Of a stretch of 26,914 nucleotides of DNA, positions 8,215 to 16,326 are shown in pieces. Position numbers and translations under genes: made by a program. The notes beneath the pieces were generated by a model. That model searched no databases. It saw only the letters and a program-made list of their open reading frames with translations, and was not told the origin of the DNA. This stretch comes from Nitratiruptor sp. (GTDB lineage Bacteria; Campylobacterota; Campylobacteria; Campylobacterales; Nitratiruptoraceae): NCBI GenBank assembly GCA_015494595.1, contig WGAX01000134.1, positions 1 to 26,914 of the forward strand, read 5' to 3'. Numbering within the stretch: position 1 is the first letter of the stretch; every line of letters starts with the position of its first letter.

Positions 8215-8228
8215 AAAAAATCGTATAA

Positions 8229-9320
8229 CTACTCCCCTTCGATAAGTCTTTGCATCAACTCTTTTACGCTTATTAACTCATTTAGCCTATATCCATTGGC
8301 TCCACTAAAATAGAGACCCAACTCCTCATCACCCATATAGGCATCGCTTAGTCTGTCTGCTATACAGTATCCAACCGCTTTTGCCTCTACTCCTCTATGG
8401 CAAGGAGCTACACAGTTGCTAATACATTTAATAGCAGGGCCCTCTCTTTTTTCAACCAGCTCTATAAGTTTAGTGCGTACTCCTCTTGCAGGATAACCCA
8501 CGGGTGACTTCATCAAAATAATATCCTCTTTTTTTGCATTTAACAAAATCTTTTTAAAGGTATCACTTGCATCACACTCATAGGTACCAATAAATCTTGT
8601 ACCCATCTGTACCCCTGCAGCCCCCATATCTAAAAACCTCTTAATATCTTGATGATCCCAAATACCACCAGCAGCTATTATCGGAATATCTCCCCACTTT
8701 TTAGCCTCTTCTATGACTTGGGGCACAATATTTTCTAGCTGATACTCCTCCATAAAACACTGCTCATAGGTAAAACCCTGATGCCCCCCACTTAAAGGCC
8801 CTTCTACAATAACAGCATCTGGGACTCTTTTATAACGGCTACTCCAGCGTTTACAGATAATTCTTAAGGCCTTTGCACTTGAGACAATGGGTACCAAAGC
8901 AACATCAGAGAAATCTTTGGTAAACTCTGGCATATTAGTTGGAAGCCCTGCTCCCGTAATAATAATATTGGCTCCTGCTTCACAAGCATCTCTTACCACC
9001 CTGCCATAATCGTTAATGGCATAGAGCACATTTGCCCCAAGAGGTGCATCAGCGCAAATCTTTCTAGCATTTTCAAAAATCTTAAAAAGTGCTTTTTTGG
9101 AGTAGAAGTTAATAGTCTCAAGGGGTCTGCCGGCCACCTCTTTTTCTATATACTTCTTATTCTCATAATAACCTGTGCCAACAGCACTAATAACTCCAAG
9201 CCCCCCCTCTTTGCTTACACTTCCTGCAAGCCTATCCCAACTAATACCAACACCCATCCCACCCTGAATGATAGGATATTTTATGGTATATTTTCCAATT
9301 TTTAGCGGTGCAAAACCCAT
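8229..9320 (-). CDS. nitronate monooxygenase / 2-nitropropane dioxygenase family flavoprotein
   Basis: A 363-residue FMN-dependent TIM-barrel oxidoreductase. The PIIQGGMGVGIS start, GLGVIS, IITGAGLP (about 121-127), VEGPLSGGHQG with the family His at 180, IAAGGIWD and GVQMGTRF phosphate-binding segments are all present. The family includes nitronate oxidases and FabK enoyl reductases; the native substrate is unknown. A cysteine cluster at C299, C303, C307 and C319 near the C-terminus is not part of the basic fold. The start ATG overlaps the tyrS stop (TAATG). An orthologue is remembered beside amiA and tyrS in C. jejuni (Cj1270c). Confidence 0.88.
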   Translation of the reverse strand: MGFAPLKIGKYTIKYPIIQGGMGVGISWDRLAGSVSKEGGLGVISAVGTGYYENKKYIEKEVAGRPLETINFYSKKALFKIFENARKICADAPLGANVLYAINDYGRVVRDACEAGANIIITGAGLPTNMPEFTKDFSDVALVPIVSSAKALRIICKRWSSRYKRVPDAVIVEGPLSGGHQGFTYEQCFMEEYQLENIVPQVIEEAKKWGDIPIIAAGGIWDHQDIKRFLDMGAAGVQMGTRFIGTYECDASDTFKKILLNAKKEDIILMKSPVGYPARGVRTKLIELVEKREGPAIKCISNCVAPCHRGVEAKAVGYCIADRLSDAYMGDEELGLYFSGANGYRLNELISVKELMQRLIEGE

Positions 9321-10519
9321 TATAAAACCTTTAATTTGGCAAATTTTCGCTTGCCAACTTGTGCTATATACTCGCCACTCTCTAGATGCAGATCTTTATC
9401 TTGCACTTTTTCTTTGTTAATACGCACGGCTCCTGCTTGAATATCGCGTCGAGCTTGAGAAGTAGATGGCTCAAGCCCAGCCTCTACTAACGCTTTTGCG
9501 ATCCAAATAGGACCTTGCAGACTCACTTCTGGCATATCACTTGGAAGCTCATTTTTTTTATGTACCTTATCAAACTCATCTTTTGCCTCTTTGGCAGCCT
9601 CTTCATTATGGTATCTTGCTACTATCTCCATTGCCAAAAGCTCTTTGGCAAATTTTGGATGTACTTCTCCTTGAGCTACCCCCTCTTTTAATGTCTCAAT
9701 CTCTTCAAGACTTTTTGCGCTCAAAAGCTCATAGTAGCGCCACATAAGCTCATCTGATATACTCATAAGCTTAGCAAACATTGTATTAGGCTCTTCGGTA
9801 ACACCTATGTAGTTACCAAGAGATTTACTCATCTTCTGCACACCATCAAGTCCCTCTAAAATAGGCATCATCAAAACTGCCTGCTCTTTTCCTATACCAT
9901 AGCTTCTTTGGAGATGGCGCCCCATGAGAAGGTTGAATTTTTGATCAGTTCCACCTATCTCTATATCACTTTTGAGATAGACGCTATCATACCCTTGTAA
10001 AAGAGGATAGATAAACTCGCTTATTGCTATTGGTTTATTTGCTTTAAAGCGCTTTTCAAAATCATCTCGCTCCAACATTCTTGCCACACTAAAGAGGGTA
10101 GTAAGCTCTACCAATCCGCTAGCCCCCAATGCATCTAGCCATTTGGAGTTGAAAAGCACTTGCGTTTTTGCTGGATCTAATACCTTAAAAACCTGCTCTT
10201 TATAGCTTGCAGCATTTCTTAGCACCGTTTCGCGATCAAGCTTTTTTCTAGTTTCGCTCTTACCGGTAGGATCACCTATCATTGCAGTAAAATCACCTAT
10301 AATAAACTGTACAATTGCGCCATATTTTTGAAAAGTAGCCAATTTTTGCAATAAAACAGTATGTCCTAAATGCAAATCGGGAGCAGTCGGATCAAAGCCA
10401 GCTTTTACATAGTAGGGTTTACCCTCTTCAAAATACTCCTCTAACAGCTGCTCTACACGCTCTTCATCAATAATCTCTGCAGTCCCTCTTTTGATCTCCG
10501 CCAATGCCTCTTGTATCAT
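9320..10519 (-). CDS. tyrS: tyrosyl-tRNA synthetase
   Basis: Charges tRNA(Tyr). A class I synthetase of 399 residues with the HIGH-type motif HLGH at 50-53, preceded by AGFDPTAPDL, and KMSKS at 229-233. The tyrosine-binding EFIYPLLQGYDSVYL segment lies near 168-182, followed by GGTDQKFNLL. A C-terminal S4-like RNA-binding region begins around residue 340 (TSQARRDIQAGAVRIN). The ATG has AGGAGAG just upstream, 8 bases after spoT. Length and motifs are those of the TyrZ-like bacterial subgroup. Confidence 0.97.
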   Translation of the reverse strand: MIQEALAEIKRGTAEIIDEERVEQLLEEYFEEGKPYYVKAGFDPTAPDLHLGHTVLLQKLATFQKYGAIVQFIIGDFTAMIGDPTGKSETRKKLDRETVLRNAASYKEQVFKVLDPAKTQVLFNSKWLDALGASGLVELTTLFSVARMLERDDFEKRFKANKPIAISEFIYPLLQGYDSVYLKSDIEIGGTDQKFNLLMGRHLQRSYGIGKEQAVLMMPILEGLDGVQKMSKSLGNYIGVTEEPNTMFAKLMSISDELMWRYYELLSAKSLEEIETLKEGVAQGEVHPKFAKELLAMEIVARYHNEEAAKEAKDEFDKVHKKNELPSDMPEVSLQGPIWIAKALVEAGLEPSTSQARRDIQAGAVRINKEKVQDKDLHLESGEYIAQVGKRKFAKLKVL

Positions 10520-10527
10520 CTGCTCTC

Positions 10528-12675
10528 CTATTTAGTATACGCATCGCTTGATTTCACAAACTCTATAATTTTTACTTTTGAAGCAATTTTACTTCGCAAA
10601 ATCTCTATATCACTGATGAGAGCTTCAAACTCTATTTCGCACAGATTTGTCTGCTCCAAATTTTTACCAAGCTCAATAGAGATGATATTTATATCAAGTT
10701 TGGTTAAATATTGCAAAAAGTTTGCCAAAGCCCCTTTTTGATCAGGTAAGAGCGCAATAAGTCTAAAGCGGGGCAGACCATCCTTTTTCCACTCAATATA
10801 GAGCATAGGTTTGCCCTCATTAATAAGTTTTTGGGCTACATGGCACATTTTATGATGAACAATAGCTTTATTGCCCTCTTTAAAAGCTACAATCTCATCA
10901 CCTCTTTTTGGATGGCAGCAGTAATCAAACTCCACTTTAGCAATGGGATGACTACTATAAATAATAAAATTTTCAATCTCCTGTTCTTCAAATTTCACTG
11001 CTTTGGGGGCTAAAAGGTAAAGTACCCCTTTCTCTTTGCGATATTCACTTAAATACCTATTTTTTAGCTCTTTAAGGTAGTTAATCTCTGTTGCAATGCG
11101 ATGCAGCTGGGAGGTGAGATTATGTTTTTTGATCCACTCCTTAATCTCCTCTTTTGTAACTCTCAACTCACTGGTTAAAATATTAATTGCAGCTTTAGCA
11201 TTAATCTCTTTAAATTTTTGACGACACAGCAGTCTCATCTGCTCTTTTGCTTTGGAGGTTTTGACTGCATCTATCCAGCTACAGCGTAAAATCGGCTCAT
11301 CTGCTACCTCAATTCTTACAATATCACCATTTTTTAATTCTGTTAAAAGTGTACTTTTTTGCTTGTTGATATAGGCTGCTTTTGCCCTATTACCCACATC
11401 TGTATGTACTGCATAGGCAAAATCCAAAGCTACTGCACCTCTGGGCAGAGTAAAGACATCCCCTTTGGGAGAGAAGACTGAAATATCTTCGCTAAAAAGA
11501 TCGTTTTTGACTAACTCATAAAACTCCTCAATATTATCATTTTGATACTGCAAATTCTCTAACCATGCAAGATTGACACCAACATCGCCCATCTTATATT
11601 TCCAGTGTGCTGCTACACCAAACTCTGCAGTTTTATGCATCTGAAATGTACGAATCTGCACCTCAAATATAGAGGCTCTATCAAAGACTGTAGTATGAAT
11701 CGTTTGATAGCCATTCTCTTTAGGCACAGCGATATAGTCTTTAAAGCGCATAATAAGAGGTTTAAAGTTGGTATGAATGATACCCAGCACCTTATAGCAA
11801 TCAAGCTTCTCTTGCACTAAAATTCTAATGGCTAAAAGATCCAGTACCTCCTCAATAGAGATCCCTTTTCGCTGCATTTTAAGATAAATAGAGTAGTAGT
11901 GCTTAATACGAGAAAGAATCTCAAAATCGCCTGCTCTTATGCCTCCCTCTTGAACAATCTTCTTTTTGACTATATCAATAAATTCATTGAGTTTCATCTG
12001 CAACTCAAGCTTATGAGAGGTAATAAATCTATCTATCTTTTTATACTCCTCAGGAAAAAGGTAGTAAAAGCTCAAATCCTCTAAAAAATTTTTAATAGAT
12101 GCTATTCCGAGTCGATGAGCAATAGGAGCATAAACAACAAGTGTCTCTTCTGCTATTCTTTTTTGTTTATTTGCAGGTAGAGCATCTAAAGTGAGCATAT
12201 TATGAAGTCTATCACAAAGTTTTACAATAAGAACGCGTACATCTTTAATAGAAGCAATAAGCATTTTACGAAAACTAAGAGCAGAAGTGATAAGCTTCTC
12301 ATTTGAGTGAGAGGGAATAAGCTCTTCACTTCTAATCTCAACAATTTTTGTAAGACCCTCTACCAAATTAGCAATATCCTTACCAAAACGGCTCTGAATA
12401 TCTTCAATCGTATAGGGTGTATCTTCTACTACATCATGTAAAAGTGCAGCAGTAACCATTGCCTTATCATTTGTTACATAGGCTGTTAGCACCGCAACCA
12501 AAATAGGATGTATGATATAAGGCTCTCCACTCTTTCTATACTGCCCTTTGTGGGCATCTTTAGCAAATGCCAATGCCTCTTGAATTGGGGAGGTATGAGG
12601 ACAGATAGCAAAGAGGAGTCTTTGCGCCTCCTCTACATCTTTAACAGATTTAACCTTTTCTATAATCTCTTTCAT
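10528..12675 (-). CDS. spoT: bifunctional (p)ppGpp synthetase/hydrolase
   Basis: Makes and degrades the alarmone (p)ppGpp. The 715-residue protein has the full Rel architecture. The HD hydrolase domain has H56 and the HDVVED motif at 80-85. The synthetase domain (about 250-365) has R-F-K-D at 310-313, the signature of bifunctional rather than RelA-type enzymes, plus GYQTIHTTV and EVQIRT. A TGS domain starts near residue 400 (DVFTLPRGAVALDFAYAVH), then a helical/zinc-finger-like stretch, then a C-terminal ACT domain (about 640-710). No second relA is present in the window, and Campylobacterota normally have only this one. It overlaps rpoZ by 4 bp. Confidence 0.96.
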   Translation of the reverse strand: MKEIIEKVKSVKDVEEAQRLLFAICPHTSPIQEALAFAKDAHKGQYRKSGEPYIIHPILVAVLTAYVTNDKAMVTAALLHDVVEDTPYTIEDIQSRFGKDIANLVEGLTKIVEIRSEELIPSHSNEKLITSALSFRKMLIASIKDVRVLIVKLCDRLHNMLTLDALPANKQKRIAEETLVVYAPIAHRLGIASIKNFLEDLSFYYLFPEEYKKIDRFITSHKLELQMKLNEFIDIVKKKIVQEGGIRAGDFEILSRIKHYYSIYLKMQRKGISIEEVLDLLAIRILVQEKLDCYKVLGIIHTNFKPLIMRFKDYIAVPKENGYQTIHTTVFDRASIFEVQIRTFQMHKTAEFGVAAHWKYKMGDVGVNLAWLENLQYQNDNIEEFYELVKNDLFSEDISVFSPKGDVFTLPRGAVALDFAYAVHTDVGNRAKAAYINKQKSTLLTELKNGDIVRIEVADEPILRCSWIDAVKTSKAKEQMRLLCRQKFKEINAKAAINILTSELRVTKEEIKEWIKKHNLTSQLHRIATEINYLKELKNRYLSEYRKEKGVLYLLAPKAVKFEEQEIENFIIYSSHPIAKVEFDYCCHPKRGDEIVAFKEGNKAIVHHKMCHVAQKLINEGKPMLYIEWKKDGLPRFRLIALLPDQKGALANFLQYLTKLDINIISIELGKNLEQTNLCEIEFEALISDIEILRSKIASKVKIIEFVKSSDAYTK

Positions 12676-12887
12676 TGAGGAGTTCTCTTCACCCCTATTG
12701 TAATTTTACCCTCCGCTATCTCCATAATTGCAATATCGGTATATTTATACTGCTTTATATCTACATCAATAAGAGGCATACTGCCCGTAGCCAACTCATT
12801 TGCCCTTTTTGCTACTGCAATGGATAACAGATACCTATCATACCCTACTCTCTCTAGAGCTTTTGCAGCAATCTTTTCCAACCTCAT
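12672..12887 (-). CDS. rpoZ: RNA polymerase omega subunit
   Basis: A 71-residue protein with the omega core: RLEKIAAKALERVGYDRYLLSIAVAKRANEL and the IAIMEIAEGKI segment. Omega helps assemble RNA polymerase and, in proteobacteria, forms one ppGpp-binding site. It lies directly between pyrH (TAGATG junction, no gap) and spoT (4-bp overlap), so the ppGpp enzyme and a subunit of its target are translationally coupled. Short length is normal. Confidence 0.95.
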   Translation of the reverse strand: MRLEKIAAKALERVGYDRYLLSIAVAKRANELATGSMPLIDVDIKQYKYTDIAIMEIAEGKITIGVKRTPQ

Positions 12888-13613
12888 CTACTTCTCCTTC
12901 TTATCTGTAACGATTGAGCATTTTTTATAATTTCCATTAACAATAATGTCGTACAGATTGCCTTTTTCAAACATATTGCATACAACTATAGGCAAACCGT
13001 TATCTTTTGCCAGAGCGATAGAGGTATCATCCATCACCTTAATACTATCTTGCAAAGCCTCATCATAAGTGAGTACAGAAAGCTTCTTGGCATCTTTAAA
13101 TTTAGCTGGATCTTTATCATATACTCCATCTACCTTGGTAGCTTTAATAATCATTTCAGCCCCAATCTCCGCAGCGCGTAGTGTTGCAGCAGTATCCGTA
13201 GTAAAAAAGGGATTACCCGTACCTGCAGCAAAAATTACTACTCTCCCCTTTTCGAGATGCCTAATGGCACGGCGTACAATAAAAGGCTCACAAATCTCTT
13301 TCATATGAATTGCACTTTGTACTCTCGTTTTTAATCCAAAATGCTCTAGAGCCTCTTGAATAGCAACAGCATTAATAACAGTGGCAAGCATCCCCATATA
13401 ATCGCCAGAAGATCGCCTAATAATACCCTCTTTTGCAGCATTTACTCCTCGAATAATATTGCCGCCACCAATGACAACTCCCACCTCAACGCCACTATCA
13501 ACCAACTTTTTAATCTCTGAGGCAATAAATTCAAGAGTTTTACTATTTATTCCGTGTCCATCCTCATTAGCAAGCGCTTCACCTGAAAACTTGATAAGCA
13601 CCCTTTTTACCAT
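12888..13613 (-). CDS. pyrH: uridylate (UMP) kinase
   Basis: Phosphorylates UMP to UDP; a hexameric amino-acid-kinase-fold enzyme of 241 residues. The N-terminal LIKFSGEALA segment binds phosphates, GVVIGGGNIIRG (about 44-55) is the family glycine-rich motif, and GTGNPFFTTDTAA and KATKVDGVYDKDP follow in order. It is the first gene of the run toward amiC, with GAGG before the ATG and a plausible TAGAAT -10 box 27 bases upstream. Nothing unusual. Confidence 0.97.
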   Translation of the reverse strand: MVKRVLIKFSGEALANEDGHGINSKTLEFIASEIKKLVDSGVEVGVVIGGGNIIRGVNAAKEGIIRRSSGDYMGMLATVINAVAIQEALEHFGLKTRVQSAIHMKEICEPFIVRRAIRHLEKGRVVIFAAGTGNPFFTTDTAATLRAAEIGAEMIIKATKVDGVYDKDPAKFKDAKKLSVLTYDEALQDSIKVMDDTSIALAKDNGLPIVVCNMFEKGNLYDIIVNGNYKKCSIVTDKKEK

Positions 13614-13640
13614 TACAATCCTCTTTTTAAAAGTTTGCCA

Positions 13641-13646
13641 ATTCTA
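13641..13646 (-). promoter_or_regulatory. -10 element upstream of pyrH
   Basis: TAGAAT (minus strand) in the 64-base gap between the envC-like stop and pyrH, 27 bases from the pyrH ATG. The gap is otherwise AT-rich and lacks a clear terminator for the upstream gene, so read-through from the ftsE run is also possible. Confidence 0.4.
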
Positions 13647-13677
13647 TCCAAAATTAGATAATAAAAGACTAAAAAAA

Positions 13678-14856
13678 TCAGTTAACACGAATGAGGTCAA
13701 GAGGATTGACATTGGCATCATTTTTGGTAACCTCAAAAATAAGCTTTGATTTTACCCTACCAATTGTATAGCCTTTTTTTATTCTTCTTCCCTTTTTGAC
13801 AAAAGGAGCAATTTGATCAAGATTAGCATAAATGGTATAAAGACCATGAGCATGTTTAATTACAACAACATTTTTAAGATGAGGAGTCCACTTTGCCAAA
13901 ATAACTTGACCATTCAATACATTGCGCACTTTAGCATTGGGAGTAAGAGGTTTAAGCTCAATGTTTTCATTGGGAATCTCAATATTATAGATAGGATCTT
14001 TATAGACTCCATAACGCTTTACAATAACAAACTTCTCTAATGGCGCAATAGTCTTCTTTCCTCTGTAGCGGACTGTATGAAGCCCTTTATAAATCTTTTG
14101 CCCATACTTTTTTACCCGCATTTTTGAAGAGGCAGCAGCTCTTTGTTGCGACTGCTTTAAAATCTTTAGACGATGCAGTGTTCTTCTTAAAGAGGCTTGT
14201 TGTTGAAGAAGTTTTTTTAACTCTTTTTTATAACGCTCCTGCTCCTTATCCAATTGAGCAATTTTAGCAGCTTTAAGAGATTTAAGATGTTTCAACTCCT
14301 CTTGCTTACGCAAGAGATTTTTCATCTCCTTTTCAAGCTGTGCCAATCTTCTCTCTTCTCTTTTTAATGCTCTTTTGGTCTCATTATATATTTTTCCTAC
14401 CAGTTTTAATTTTCTATTGGCTCTACGCTGAATAGCCTTTAAGATCTCCTCTTTAAGTACATCCTCTTGAGTTGGCTGCTGGATAGAGGTAAGAAGTAGA
14501 GATTTTGAAAAAGCATTAGATATAAGCAGTACTAAATGCTCCCTAAGATTGATCTCCTTTTGTGTAAGCTCTTTAATGCTTTTTTTAACACTCTCATACT
14601 CCTGCAATTTCTGTTTATACTCTTCACTCATCTTTTGCAAAATGGTATCAAGCTGTAACAACTTCTCATCTATTGTTTTTAAGCTTTGCTGCAATTTTCT
14701 AATCTCTTTTGCAAGCTTCGCTAACTTGACATTCAGCCCTTTTACCTTTTTTGTAGTGCGCTGCAATCTCTTTTGAGAGCTTTTAATCTGTGCGTCAACT
14801 CCCCCATACACTACTAAGACTACAATACAAAAAAGTATATATAAAACTCGTCTCAT
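13678..14856 (-). CDS. envC: EnvC-like amidase activator with degenerate LytM (M23) domain
   Basis: A periplasmic 392-residue protein. A signal peptide (residues 1-22, ending GGVDA) precedes a long Lys/Glu/Leu/Gln coiled coil (about 24-245). A C-terminal LytM-fold domain follows (about 272-390: VRNVLNGQVILAKW, GLYTIYANLD, KKGRRIKKGYTIG, KLIFEVTKN). The zinc and catalytic residues of active M23 enzymes are missing: the first H-x3-D block is NIEI, the LYAH position is IYAN, and H-x-H is KLIF. Like E. coli EnvC it should therefore activate an amidase rather than cut. It is coupled by a 4-bp overlap to ftsX. Partner FtsX recognises the coiled coil in E. coli; the likely target here is AmiC. Confidence 0.88.
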   Translation of the reverse strand: MRRVLYILFCIVVLVVYGGVDAQIKSSQKRLQRTTKKVKGLNVKLAKLAKEIRKLQQSLKTIDEKLLQLDTILQKMSEEYKQKLQEYESVKKSIKELTQKEINLREHLVLLISNAFSKSLLLTSIQQPTQEDVLKEEILKAIQRRANRKLKLVGKIYNETKRALKREERRLAQLEKEMKNLLRKQEELKHLKSLKAAKIAQLDKEQERYKKELKKLLQQQASLRRTLHRLKILKQSQQRAAASSKMRVKKYGQKIYKGLHTVRYRGKKTIAPLEKFVIVKRYGVYKDPIYNIEIPNENIELKPLTPNAKVRNVLNGQVILAKWTPHLKNVVVIKHAHGLYTIYANLDQIAPFVKKGRRIKKGYTIGRVKSKLIFEVTKNDANVNPLDLIRVN

Positions 14857-15665
14857 ACTGTTTTTGGCTGCCTTATTGAAACTACTAATACATTAAAAAG
14901 CGAAATAACAAGACCCAGAGCAAAAAGCCAAAAAGCATCTTTAATAAGATCTGAGGTACTAACACCTAACTGCTCTACCCCTAAAAGCTCCATTAAGTAA
15001 CCAGAATTTATAAAATAGCTATAAAGAGCATACACCAAGAGGCTACTTATGAATGTATCGATAACAGAGAGTTTAATAAGCATAGCTGTACGCATCCAAA
15101 GAGGTGCACCAAAGAGTGCCATAATATACATTCTTTCACTATGCTCAAGATTCCAAATCTCTATCTGTTTAAATACTAGCATTATACTGGTTACAAATAT
15201 AATCATCAAAAAAAGCTTTGAAATATTTTTTAAAAAGAGTAAAAAGCGATATATCTTCTCATGTACTTTTGTAAAGGTTTCCACCCGTTTAATCCCCTCT
15301 ACTTTCAATAATTTATTGCGTAACTGTATAAGCTTTTGCGAGGAGGGAAAGGAGCGTAAGGATATTTTATAAAATTTTGGTAAAAAATTGCGTAACTCAT
15401 TATAATCTACCTCTATTCCACTCGCCTTTAACCGCTTAATTACCAAAGAGCTATCTAGCTCTTGCAATGAGGCTATATCTGGCTCATAGACTCTCATCTC
15501 TTCAATAGAGAGCTTTTTATTAGCTACTACGATTATAGAGTAATCTTTACTCAGTTTACTCTCATAATAATGAATGGCTTTATCAACAATAAAATAGAAC
15601 TCCAGTGCAAAAAGAATAGCAAAAAGCGGAATAATAAGGGAGATATGGTTTTTAAGAGATTTCAT
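14853..15665 (-). CDS. ftsX: cell-division membrane protein FtsX
   Basis: Inner-membrane permease-like subunit that passes FtsE ATPase movement to a periplasmic amidase activator. It has one N-terminal membrane helix (about 8-26), a periplasmic loop of roughly 110 residues (RMRVY... to EKIYR), then three helices near 145-165, 195-215 and 240-260. That is the four-helix FtsX layout, with 270 residues. I chose the ATG at 15665 because GAGGGG lies 7 bases upstream; a TTG at 15683 is in frame but lacks a ribosome site. With this start it overlaps ftsE by 14 bp. Sequence identity to FtsX is low, as usual in this phylum, but context is decisive. Confidence 0.88.
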   Translation of the reverse strand: MKSLKNHISLIIPLFAILFALEFYFIVDKAIHYYESKLSKDYSIIVVANKKLSIEEMRVYEPDIASLQELDSSLVIKRLKASGIEVDYNELRNFLPKFYKISLRSFPSSQKLIQLRNKLLKVEGIKRVETFTKVHEKIYRFLLFLKNISKLFLMIIFVTSIMLVFKQIEIWNLEHSERMYIMALFGAPLWMRTAMLIKLSVIDTFISSLLVYALYSYFINSGYLMELLGVEQLGVSTSDLIKDAFWLFALGLVISLFNVLVVSIRQPKTV

Positions 15666-16326
15666 AAATTTTCCCCTCTTCAATATAGAAATGTTTATAG
15701 GGGACTTTAAGGTTAGAAGGAATAGAGTGTGTTACTACTACAACTGTGGTTCCCAACTGCTCATTAGCCCCTTCTAACAACCCCCAAATTACTCTAGAGG
15801 AGTACTCATCAAGGTTCCCTGTAGGCTCATCTGCTAAAATAATAACAGGATTATGGGCTAGCGCTCTTGCCATTGCTACTCTTTGCTGCTCTCCCCCACT
15901 CAACTCTAAAGGATAGTAATCCTCTTTGCCGCTCAAGCGTACATGTTTTAAAAGTCTTGCAGTTTGCGCTTCACACACACTCTTGCTATAGCCTGCAATA
16001 AGCAGCGGCAACATTACATTTTTTTTGACAGTCCACTCTTTAATAAGTTTATAATCTTGAAAAATGATACCCAAATATTTTCTTAAAAAAGCCAACTTTG
16101 AAGATTTAATATCAACTAAAGAGACGCCACCTATTTGCAAAATTCCCTTTTTAGGAGAGAGCTCTCCATAAAAAGATTTTAATAGTGTACTTTTACCACT
16201 TCCGCTAGGACCGGTAATAAAAACAAAGCTTCCACTTTTAATAGAAAAAGTTGAATCTCGTATAATAGGAGTATCCTTTTTATACTCCAAATAGAGATCC
16301 TTTGCAATAATCACATTCTTAGCCAT
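15652..16326 (-). CDS. ftsE: cell-division ATP-binding protein FtsE
   Basis: ABC-type ATPase of 224 residues. Walker A GPSGSGKST is near 38-46, the Q-loop segment is IIFQDYKLI, the signature LSGGEQQRVAMARAL follows, then Walker B VIILADEPTGNLD and the H-loop histidine in VVVVTHS. It works with FtsX at the septum to license peptidoglycan hydrolysis. It starts 8 bp inside the trmB 3' end and overlaps ftsX. Family resemblance to LolD/MacB ATPases is close, but adjacency to ftsX and the EnvC-like gene fixes the assignment. Confidence 0.93.
   Translation of the reverse strand: MAKNVIIAKDLYLEYKKDTPIIRDSTFSIKSGSFVFITGPSGSGKSTLLKSFYGELSPKKGILQIGGVSLVDIKSSKLAFLRKYLGIIFQDYKLIKEWTVKKNVMLPLLIAGYSKSVCEAQTARLLKHVRLSGKEDYYPLELSGGEQQRVAMARALAHNPVIILADEPTGNLDEYSSRVIWGLLEGANEQLGTTVVVVTHSIPSNLKVPYKHFYIEEGKIYEIS

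Noticed and set aside
13614..13677. Terminator after the envC-like gene
   Set aside because: The T-run after the stop lacks a stem of more than three base pairs, so no terminator is called.
13678..14856. Active M23 zinc endopeptidase
   Set aside because: The residues that bind zinc in active M23 enzymes are replaced in all visible motifs.
15666..15683. TTG start for ftsX at 15683
   Set aside because: There is no ribosome site for it; GAGGGG lies at the correct distance from the ATG at 15665.
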